A stretch of DNA of 5,370 bases from Bacteroidales bacterium. Lineage in GTDB: Bacteria > Bacteroidota > Bacteroidia > Bacteroidales > PUMT01. The translations under genes were made by a program, and so were the position numbers. The DNA lies in the NCBI GenBank assembly GCA_007119075.1, contig SKQJ01000080.1:1-5370 (forward strand), in the 5' to 3' direction. Every line of letters starts with the position of its first letter. Position 1 is the stretch's first letter. The notes beneath the pieces were generated by a model, which saw nothing but the letters and a program-made list of their open reading frames with translations, was not told the DNA's origin and searched no databases. Below, one piece after another: positions 1 through 5,370 of this stretch.

Positions 1-129
1 CGATCCGGGCAATGCAGCGCTTCCCGTCATCATAACCGGGGATGTTCCCGTGGCGGTGCGACCGGGCAACTCAAGGCAAGTGCCTTCCCCACCTGCGGTG
101 ACCATCAGGCCGGGGGGATTTCTCTGTAT
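1..129. other. Unassigned GC-rich left edge, downstream of the DUF2752-like gene
   Basis: No gene can be assigned. A minus-strand frame is open from an ATG at 105 to the window edge (at least 35 codons, beginning MVTAGGEGTCLELPG), in the same frame as the preceding DUF2752-like gene. A second minus-strand frame, ending near the edge with PGYDDGKRCIARI, also lacks stops. The plus strand has an open frame from base 2 as well. GC-rich DNA gives such frames by chance. Short inverted repeats are present, AAGGCA/TGCCTT at 73-78/81-86 and CACC/GGTG at 90-93/97-100, but without a T-run, so no terminator is called. Confidence 0.3.
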
Positions 130-549
130 TTACCAGAATACCAGCAGGAATCGGAAGCAGATTATGAACAGGGCAAACGACACAGCTGCATCTGACCATG
201 CAACAGCTCTGACAGGAAATTGCGGTCTCTGCCGGCCGGTCCTGTATATAAGAGCTCCGGCCAGGGCACGTAAAAAAAATTGTCCGGCAAAAAAACCGAA
301 AAGCAGCGGGCCGTTCCTGTTATACTCCGCGGCCGACGCATAATCCCCCCTTATCATCATCGAAAAACTCTGAGACAGTCCGCAGGTGGAACATTCCAGG
401 CCGGCAACCGTCACATGCGCGCACCCGACGGGGTGCTCCCTGTGATCATAGCTGTAAAATGCAGAATAGCCGAGCACACAGATTATCAGCAACCCGGTCA
501 GGATGTTAATTGCCTGATAGGGCGAAGCATATTTTATAAAGAGCTTCAT
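130..549 (-). CDS. DUF2752-like small membrane protein
   Basis: Function unknown; 139 aa from the chosen start. Residues about 14-31 form a first membrane segment. The signature region follows at 50-81: GLECSTCGLSQ (50-60), then MIRGDYASA (65-73) and a Tyr-Asn-Arg-Asn-Gly-Pro turn. This resembles the DUF2752 pattern of a Cys-x-x-Cys-Gly-Leu motif, an Arg-Gly-Asp and a late Asn-Pro. Cys53 and Cys56 are the conserved pair, and Cys43 is a third cysteine nearby. Further membrane segments lie at about 81-102 and 119-138, so it is an integral inner-membrane protein. The frame is open to an ATG at 603, which would add 18 residues. I prefer the ATG at 549 because it gives a Lys-containing N-terminus (MKLFIKYASPY) right before the first membrane segment, and because the extra stretch is mostly a base-paired hairpin. 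It lies 87 bp after the DUF4190-like gene; the two probably belong together. Confidence 0.82.
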   Translation of the reverse strand: MKLFIKYASPYQAINILTGLLIICVLGYSAFYSYDHREHPVGCAHVTVAGLECSTCGLSQSFSMMIRGDYASAAEYNRNGPLLFGFFAGQFFLRALAGALIYRTGRQRPQFPVRAVAWSDAAVSFALFIICFRFLLVFW

Positions 550-563
550 CGCATTTTGCTTTC

Positions 564-598
564 CTGCCCTGATCGGAAAATTTCCGCTTGCAGGGCGG
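564..598 (-). promoter_or_regulatory. Two-part hairpin in the leader of the DUF2752-like gene
   Basis: Outer arms GCCCTG (566-571) and CAGGGC (591-596) pair perfectly and enclose inner arms CGGAA (574-578) and TTCCG (582-586) with a three-base loop. The internal bulge is asymmetric: two bases on one side, four on the other. That gives 11 pairs, mostly GC. The minus-strand transcript would carry it about 16 nt before the ATG at 549. No U-run follows on either strand, so it does not look like an intrinsic terminator. It could affect translation or mRNA stability, or protect a processed end. Function is unknown. Confidence 0.4.
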
Positions 599-636
599 CA
601 CAATCAGAGGCATTGAATTCAGGGACCGGAACCCCG

Positions 637-1122
637 TCAGGGCTCTTCATCATCCTCCATCTCTTTTTCGAGCCTTTCAAGCTCTTCGATCATTTCATCC
701 GCATCAAACCTGAGAGTATCATCAGGCATGTCTTCGAAATCAGGAATATCTTCGAGGGCGCGGCGCACTTTCTCTCTTATTTCATCGCCGAAATCATCCC
801 CGAAGGCATCCCGCATCTCAGTGCCGAACCGTCCGAAACCTATGGCTGCACGGTGCACCATGACAAGCTGCCAGGAGGCGATGACTGTTGCAACTGATGA
901 AATAACAAGCGCCGCGATTATCAGTCCCCGCGAGGCATTGGCCCTGCTGGCCTGGGTAAGCGCCACGATGCTGAAAATAAGGGCTATTATTCCGGGCACG
1001 AATGCATACATGCCCAGGCAGGGGATGAAGGAGATTATCAGCGCTATGAGGCCGATAACAAAGCCGGCCGTGCCGAAACCCTGTCCGGCGCCAGACCCTC
1101 TTAGTTCGTCTGCATTGTCCAT
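637..1122 (-). CDS. DUF4190-like small membrane protein with acidic C-terminal tail
   Basis: Function unknown; 161 aa. The N-terminal part has three hydrophobic segments: about residues 17-36 (GTAGFVIGLIALIISFIPCL), 38-55 and 66-89. The first two are Gly/Ile/Leu-rich and end in a short polar linker (TQASRANASRG, 56-66), the layout of DUF4190-type proteins, which are common in Bacteroidota as small inner-membrane proteins. The C-terminal 60 residues (102-161) hold 27 Asp or Glu and look partly helical (EMIEELERLEKEMEDDEE), so they probably form a soluble, strongly negative tail on one face of the membrane. The ATG at 1122 is the only good start, because a TAA lies in frame 12 bp upstream of it. 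The gene begins 79 bp after the mutB stop with no clear terminator between. It may be read through from mutAB or have its own weak promoter. Family assignment rests on topology and sequence flavour only. Confidence 0.8.
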   Translation of the reverse strand: MDNADELRGSGAGQGFGTAGFVIGLIALIISFIPCLGMYAFVPGIIALIFSIVALTQASRANASRGLIIAALVISSVATVIASWQLVMVHRAAIGFGRFGTEMRDAFGDDFGDEIREKVRRALEDIPDFEDMPDDTLRFDADEMIEELERLEKEMEDDEEP

Positions 1123-1201
1123 GATGCTAAATTAACGGTGAGCGGTTTATGAAATATTCCTTTTTCTTTAGCGGAGCCGAAAGGCAGCTGCCCGGAAATC
1201 T

Positions 1202-3352
1202 TTATTCGTGAGTTTCGAGCAATATCCCGAGAATCTTGACCGCGGCGGCCGATACAGGCGTGCCCGGCCCGAATATCGCCATTACTCCCGATTTGTAAAG
1301 ATAATCATAATCCTGGGGCGGTATCACGCCGCCTGCAATAACCATTATGTCTTCCCGCCCAAGTTTTTTCAGCTCATCAATAACCTTGGGCACCAAAACC
1401 TTGTGACCAGCGGCAAGGCTTGATACCCCGAGTATGTGAACATCATTCTCGACTGCCTGTTTTGCAGCCTCTGCCGGTGTCTGGAACAACGGGCCGATAT
1501 CGACGTCAAACCCGATATCGGCATACCCTGACGCCACAACCTTGGCGCCGCGGTCATGACCATCCTGTCCCATTTTCGCGATCATTATCCGGGGCTGGCG
1601 GCCTTCAAGGCGGGCAAAATCCCCGACCATCCTGCGGGCTTTTTCAAATGTATCGTCTCCGCCTGATTCGGATGAATATATTCCTGAAACTGAACGTATC
1701 ACAGCTTTATACCTCCCTGCTATTTTTTCGCAGGCATAAGAGATCTCTCCGAGGGTGGCCCGTTTGCGGGCCGCTTCCACCGAAAGCTCGAGCAGGTTGC
1801 CTTCGCCCGACCTGCAGGCTTCGGCAATAGCTTCAAGAGCCCTGTCAACCTCGTCCTGGTTTCTCTCAGCCTTGAGTTTGTTTAGTCTTTTTATCTGTGC
1901 TTCCCGCACAGCGGTATTATCAACATTGAGTATCTCCAGGGGATCTTCTTTTTCAAGGCGGTACCGGTTTACCCCGACAATGATGTCGCGTCCGGAATCA
2001 ATGCGGGCCTGTTTCCTGGCAGATGCCTCCTCAATGCGCATCTTGGGTATCCCTGTTTCGATGGCGGAGGCCATTCCTCCCAGCTTCTCAATTTCCATGA
2101 TGTGTTCCCATGCCTTTCGGGCAATTTCATGAGTGAGCCTTTCTACGTACCAGGAACCGCCCCACGGGTCGACGGTACGGGTAATCATGGTCTCTGCCTG
2201 AAGATAAAGCTGCGTATTGCGCGCAATGCGGGCAGAAAAATCGGTCGGCAGGGCTATCGCCTCGTCCAGCGCATTGGTATGAAGCGACTGGGTGTGGCCA
2301 AGCACGGCAGCCATGGCCTCTATGCAAGTGCGCGTAACATTGTTGAAAGGATCCTGCTCGGAAAGGCTCCACCCCGAGGTCTGTGAATGGGTCCTCAGAG
2401 CAAGCGATTTGGGGTTTTTCGGATTGAACCCCTTCACTATCTTTGCCCAGAGCATCCTGGCGGCCCTGAGTTTTGCGATCTCCATGAAATGATTCATGCC
2501 GATGCCCCAGAAAAAGGACAGCCTGGGGGCAAAGGAATCGATATCCATGCCCGCATTCACCCCCGTGCGCAGATATTCAAGTCCGTCGGCCAGCGTATAG
2601 GCAAGCTCTATGTCGGCCGAAGCCCCGGCCTCCTGCATATGGTAACCGGAGATGCTTATCGAATTAAAGCAGGGCATGTTTTTAGACGTGTACTTAAAAA
2701 TATCGGCGATTATCCGCATCGAGAACCCGGGAGGGTAAATATAGGTGTTCCTCACCATGAACTCCTTGAGTATATCATTCTGAATGGTTCCTGTCAGCTG
2801 GTCCAGCCTCGCTCCCTGTTCCAGTCCGCTTACAATATAGAAAGCCATAATGGGCAGAACAGCCCCGTTCATGGTCATCGACACCGACATCTGATCCAGG
2901 GGAATATCGTCAAACAGGATATTCATATCAAGAATAGAGTCAATTGCCACTCCTGCCTTGCCGACATCGCCCTCGACCCTTTCGTGGTCGGAATCGTAAC
3001 CGCGGTGGGTAGCAAGGTCAAAAGCGATCGACAATCCCTTCTGGCCGGCTGCCAGGTTTCTTTTATAGAATGCGTTCGATTCCTCGGCCGTGGAAAACCC
3101 CGCATATTGCCTTATGGTCCACGGCCTCATCACATACATCGTGGAATAGGGCCCCCGCAGGTAGGGAGGCATGCCGGCTCCGAATGAAAGGTGCTCCAGT
3201 CCCTCAAGATCCTTTTCCGTATAGCCCGTTTTGACCGGTATCTTCTCGGTGGTGATCCAGGGATCATCGGCTCTGCCGTTCCTTTCGCCCGAAAGGGCAG
3301 TCCCCGAATGGTTTTTGGGGGAAAATATGTTGATTTTTCTGTAATCAGGCAT
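1202..3352 (-). CDS. mutB: Methylmalonyl-CoA mutase large (alpha) subunit, adenosylcobalamin-dependent
   Basis: Catalytic subunit, 716 aa, near the usual length. The barrel domain spans about residues 34-550 and the B12-binding domain about 586-716. By alignment from memory to the Propionibacterium shermanii enzyme, the active-site set is intact: Arg76, Tyr83 (WTIRQYAGF), Gln191, Arg201 (RNTYIYPP) and Tyr237-His238 (SISISGYHMQEAG). In the B12 domain, KMGQDGHDRG at 593-602 carries Lys593, Asp597 and the axial ligand His599. Tyr83 with Arg201 is the pattern for methylmalonyl/succinyl-CoA; isobutyryl-CoA mutases differ at these two positions. The frame stays open upstream to an ATG at 3448 inside mutA. 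I chose the ATG at 3352 (MPDYRKINIF) because it leaves an 11-bp gap after the mutA stop, gives a normal length, and the extra 32 residues look unlike the family. The spacing implies cotranscription and probably translational coupling with mutA. Confidence 0.96.
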   Translation of the reverse strand: MPDYRKINIFSPKNHSGTALSGERNGRADDPWITTEKIPVKTGYTEKDLEGLEHLSFGAGMPPYLRGPYSTMYVMRPWTIRQYAGFSTAEESNAFYKRNLAAGQKGLSIAFDLATHRGYDSDHERVEGDVGKAGVAIDSILDMNILFDDIPLDQMSVSMTMNGAVLPIMAFYIVSGLEQGARLDQLTGTIQNDILKEFMVRNTYIYPPGFSMRIIADIFKYTSKNMPCFNSISISGYHMQEAGASADIELAYTLADGLEYLRTGVNAGMDIDSFAPRLSFFWGIGMNHFMEIAKLRAARMLWAKIVKGFNPKNPKSLALRTHSQTSGWSLSEQDPFNNVTRTCIEAMAAVLGHTQSLHTNALDEAIALPTDFSARIARNTQLYLQAETMITRTVDPWGGSWYVERLTHEIARKAWEHIMEIEKLGGMASAIETGIPKMRIEEASARKQARIDSGRDIIVGVNRYRLEKEDPLEILNVDNTAVREAQIKRLNKLKAERNQDEVDRALEAIAEACRSGEGNLLELSVEAARKRATLGEISYACEKIAGRYKAVIRSVSGIYSSESGGDDTFEKARRMVGDFARLEGRQPRIMIAKMGQDGHDRGAKVVASGYADIGFDVDIGPLFQTPAEAAKQAVENDVHILGVSSLAAGHKVLVPKVIDELKKLGREDIMVIAGGVIPPQDYDYLYKSGVMAIFGPGTPVSAAAVKILGILLETHE

Positions 3353-3363
3353 GATATTTTTTG

Positions 3364-5244
3364 TTATAGTATTCCCAGCTCCTCCTGAAATTGCCGGAGA
3401 GTCTCCAGTACATCGGACCTGACGTGAATAAAATGTTTTACACCGCACTTTCTGAGCTCTTCAATATTCTCTTTGGGATACCCCGCCACAACGATGATCG
3501 CCCTGTCACCGAGGGCGCCTGCTATGGCCGGCACTATCAGCGGATATTCCTCATCTGAGCTGCAGACCACGACCACGGAGGCCTTGCTGGCCAGTGCGGC
3601 TTTTGCTCCTTCCAGGGGATCGCTGAAACCTGCATTTTCAATCAGCTCAAAACCCGCGCATCCGAAAAAGCCGGCGGAAAAGGCGGCCCTTGCCTTGCGC
3701 ATGACGGGATTGCCGTATGTAAGCAGGAATACCCCGGGAGGGCCGCCGGCGAATTTTTCAGTCTTTAGCCTGAGCACCTCGAAGGCCTGTGCCCCCCGGT
3801 AAATCCTGACCGGCCGCCCGGGTCCTTTCCGGTCAGCCTGCATCAGGGGCCTGAGCAGGGATGGGTCGATTTTGCCCGAAACCTTGCCGGCAGGATCGGC
3901 AAACTGGTTTGTGCCAACCAGCACATCGCGTCTTGAGGCAATATGCTGATCCCTCCTGCCTGCGGTCTCCTCCAGCTTATCCTGCATCCACCCGCTTCCG
4001 AATGCCCCGGTTATCCCGCCCTGGTCCGTGGTTTCAAGGAAAAGCTTCCATGAGTGCCCGATAAGCGATGCGGTCAGGGATTCAATATAATATGAGCCGG
4101 CGGCAGGATCGGCAACCTTGTCAAAATATGCCTCCTCCCTGATTACAAGCTGCGTGTTGCGGGCTATCCGCACTGAAAAAGGAGTTCCCCCGTCTGTGAA
4201 CACCTGGTCGAAAGGAGCCACGGCAAGCGAATCGGCGCCGCCAAGAATTGCAGCCATTGCCTCGGAGGTGGCGCGAAGCATGTTGACATGCGGATCATAA
4301 ATCGTCTTATTCCATTGTGAGGTCACCGCGTGGATAAACATTCTGCCTGCAATTCCGGGATCCACGCTCCATGCCTCGAGCACCTTCGTCCACAGATACC
4401 TTGCAGCCCTGAATTTGGCGATCTCCATAAAATAGTTGCTGCCCGCTGCAAAAGTGAACCTTATCTTTCCGGCTGCCTTTTCGGCGGAAATCCCCTTTTC
4501 GGTCAATCGTTCCAGGTATCCGGCCGCCGATGCCATGGCAAAGGCCAGTTCCTGGACGGCGGACCCGCCTGCGTCATGGAAAATAGCGGCGTTAACGTTG
4601 AGAACGGCAAAGTTTGGAAGCCGCGCGGCGTTTTCAACAAGTGATGCGGCAAGATCAAAGCACCGGCTTTCATCACCGCCGGGAAAGCTCCCTGAAGTGA
4701 ACAATGCCCCCAAAGGGTCATATTCTGCTGAGCCATGTACATCGTTTAGTCCCCCTCCCCTTGCGGCGCATTCATTGCCGAGAATTTCAGGCAACCCGGC
4801 ATCGGGACTCCCGGTGACAAAATTAATTTCGGCCGAAGCCAGGCAGATATCCTTGAGAAGCAGGGAGAGATCATCTGTGGAATAGCTCCTTGTATCATCC
4901 ATAATGAACCCGATCGACGAAGCGCCTTTCATCAGCGCATCGACGGCCTTTGCATTGGCAGATGCCGCATCCTGAACGGAGATATCCTGGCGTACCAGCC
5001 AGCTTCCAGGATTTTCGCTTCCCCTGGCAAAAGGATACCGGCCCGGGCCGGAAAAAATATGCCCGGTTTCTTCCAGGTCTGCTGCGGTGTAATAGGGACG
5101 AAGCCGGATACCTTCGGGAGTCAGCCAGGTAAGCTTTTTCTCATAGTCGGCTCCCTTCAGATCCTTTTTTATCAGTTCTTCCCATTGATCGTCTGATACC
5201 GGCGGGAATATGGTGAAAAGTTTTTCTTCTGGATTTTCGTGCAT
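3364..5244 (-). CDS. mutA: Methylmalonyl-CoA mutase small (beta) subunit, non-catalytic
   Basis: Non-catalytic partner of MutB in the cytosolic heterodimer that interconverts (R)-methylmalonyl-CoA and succinyl-CoA. The protein is 626 aa, a normal length for MutA. Residues about 15-480 match the mutase barrel fold: WLVRQ at 82-86, SNYFMEIAKFRAARYLW at 269-285, RIARNTQL at 359-366 and DPAAGSYYIESL at 379-390 all have close counterparts in MutB. Residues about 490-626 are a degenerate cobalamin-binding domain with no DxHxxG motif. In my gapless by-eye alignment the MutB catalytic residues are replaced: Tyr83 by Asp87, Arg201 by Ser184, Tyr237-His238 by Ala220-Ile221, and the axial His599 by about Arg516. 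This is the family's usual pattern, not decay. The start is the first ATG after an in-frame TGA in the leader. No clear Shine-Dalgarno sequence precedes it. It is the first gene of the visible run, 11 bp ahead of mutB. Confidence 0.95.
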   Translation of the reverse strand: MHENPEEKLFTIFPPVSDDQWEELIKKDLKGADYEKKLTWLTPEGIRLRPYYTAADLEETGHIFSGPGRYPFARGSENPGSWLVRQDISVQDAASANAKAVDALMKGASSIGFIMDDTRSYSTDDLSLLLKDICLASAEINFVTGSPDAGLPEILGNECAARGGGLNDVHGSAEYDPLGALFTSGSFPGGDESRCFDLAASLVENAARLPNFAVLNVNAAIFHDAGGSAVQELAFAMASAAGYLERLTEKGISAEKAAGKIRFTFAAGSNYFMEIAKFRAARYLWTKVLEAWSVDPGIAGRMFIHAVTSQWNKTIYDPHVNMLRATSEAMAAILGGADSLAVAPFDQVFTDGGTPFSVRIARNTQLVIREEAYFDKVADPAAGSYYIESLTASLIGHSWKLFLETTDQGGITGAFGSGWMQDKLEETAGRRDQHIASRRDVLVGTNQFADPAGKVSGKIDPSLLRPLMQADRKGPGRPVRIYRGAQAFEVLRLKTEKFAGGPPGVFLLTYGNPVMRKARAAFSAGFFGCAGFELIENAGFSDPLEGAKAALASKASVVVVCSSDEEYPLIVPAIAGALGDRAIIVVAGYPKENIEELRKCGVKHFIHVRSDVLETLRQFQEELGIL

Positions 5245-5269
5245 TTTACACTGGATATTATATATGGGT

Positions 5270-5301
5270 CAAAAATAACCACTAATTGATCTTTTTGCTA
5301 A
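5270..5301 (-). promoter_or_regulatory. mutA: Candidate Bacteroidota-type promoter for mutA
   Basis: Read on the minus strand, TATTTTTG at 5277-5270 is a perfect match to the Bacteroidota -7 element TAnnTTTG. TTAG at 5301-5298 matches the -33 element TTTG in three of four bases. The spacer between them is 20 nt, inside the usual range. The predicted transcript would start near 5263, giving a leader of about 20 nt. The match was found by eye in AT-rich DNA, so a chance hit is possible, but element, spacing and distance to the ATG all agree. Confidence 0.5.
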
Positions 5302-5315
5302 TGATTATTATCATA
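5297..5315. promoter_or_regulatory. Fur-box-like palindrome overlapping the mutA -33 element
   Basis: The core is an inverted repeat, ATGAT (5301-5305), four bases, ATCAT (5310-5314). On the minus strand, the 19 bases 5315-5297 agree with the classical Fur box (GATAATGATAATCATTATC) at 15 of 19 positions. The site overlaps the putative -33 element, where a repressor would block transcription. The DNA here is very AT-rich and no regulator gene is in view, so this is a weak candidate operator only. Confidence 0.15.
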
Positions 5316-5370
5316 AAGGGCTGAAGGGAAATAAATGACTTAAAAGATGTTGCCGCCCTGTATGAGAATA
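5316..5370. other. Unassigned right edge upstream of the mutA promoter
   Basis: These 55 bases hold no supportable gene. An ATG at 5362-5364 on the plus strand (ATG AGA ATA) could begin a divergent gene, and minus-strand frames entering from the right end at stops within this stretch or just past it (for example TAG at 5284-5282), so either a divergent neighbour or the tail of an upstream minus-strand gene is possible. No B12-riboswitch-like core is visible between here and mutA. Confidence 0.3.

Noticed and set aside
280..897. Plus-strand open frame of 205 codons across both small membrane-protein genes
   Set aside because: It is antisense to two genes with clear membrane segments and family motifs; its translation has no domain character and it crosses the hairpin region.
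1127..1134. TAATTTAG on the minus strand as a -7 element for the DUF4190-like gene
   Set aside because: One mismatch to TAnnTTTG, only four bases from the ATG, and no matching -33 element at the right spacing.
1183..1192. Palindrome GGCAGCTGCC in the gap between mutB and the DUF4190-like gene, considered as a terminator
   Set aside because: It has no loop as written, no alternative stable stem was found, and no T-run follows on the minus strand; the T-rich stretch at 1159-1169 is on the wrong side for plus-strand termination too.
2387..3187. Plus-strand open frame of 266 codons opposite mutB
   Set aside because: It lies wholly antisense to strongly conserved MutB sequence, has no recognisable domain, and its openness follows from GC-rich codon use on the other strand.
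2209..4174. Similar DNA in mutA and mutB around the RIARNTQL motif as a possible mobile or tandem repeat
   Set aside because: The similarity is at protein level between two paralogous subunits and is explained by ancient gene duplication.
4436..4885. Plus-strand open frame of 149 codons opposite mutA
   Set aside because: Shadow of mutA, low-complexity Ser/Ala/Pro-rich translation, no start signal.
5245..5370. Cobalamin riboswitch upstream of the B12-dependent mutase
   Set aside because: The visible leader is short and AT-rich, with no B12-box-like core or the required multi-helix structure.

Overview
The window most likely comes from the chromosome of a Bacteroidota bacterium. The support is a tandem mutA-mutB pair, a DUF4190-like/DUF2752-like membrane protein pair of a kind I recall from that phylum, no convincing Shine-Dalgarno sequence before any of the four starts, and a TAnnTTTG-type -7 element upstream of mutA. 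The genus cannot be told from this sequence. Coding DNA is moderately GC-rich, while the leader upstream of mutA is AT-rich.

All four recognisable genes lie on the minus strand, so transcription runs from right to left. At the right, 5245-5370 is a noncoding leader with a candidate promoter. It is followed by mutA (small subunit, 626 aa), an 11-bp gap, and mutB (large, catalytic subunit, 716 aa). After a 79-bp gap comes a 161-aa DUF4190-like membrane protein with a very acidic C-terminal tail. After another 87 bp, which hold a two-part hairpin, comes a 139-aa DUF2752-like membrane protein. The last 129 bases at the left edge are GC-rich and could not be assigned.

MutA and MutB form the adenosylcobalamin-dependent heterodimer that interconverts succinyl-CoA and (R)-methylmalonyl-CoA. 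In fermentative Bacteroidota this step leads from succinate to propionate; in other settings it runs the opposite way, in propionate and odd-chain or branched-chain catabolism. MutB keeps every active-site and cobalamin-binding residue I could check. MutA has lost them in the matching positions, as is normal for this subunit. The two small membrane proteins have no known function and no evident link to the mutase beyond shared orientation. No transcription terminator was seen between any of the genes.

I found no mobile element, CRISPR array, RNA gene or defence system. This is mostly an ordinary metabolic region. The items most worth a second look are the hairpin before the DUF2752-like gene, the conserved-looking small membrane protein pair, and the promoter architecture of mutA with an overlapping Fur-box-like palindrome.
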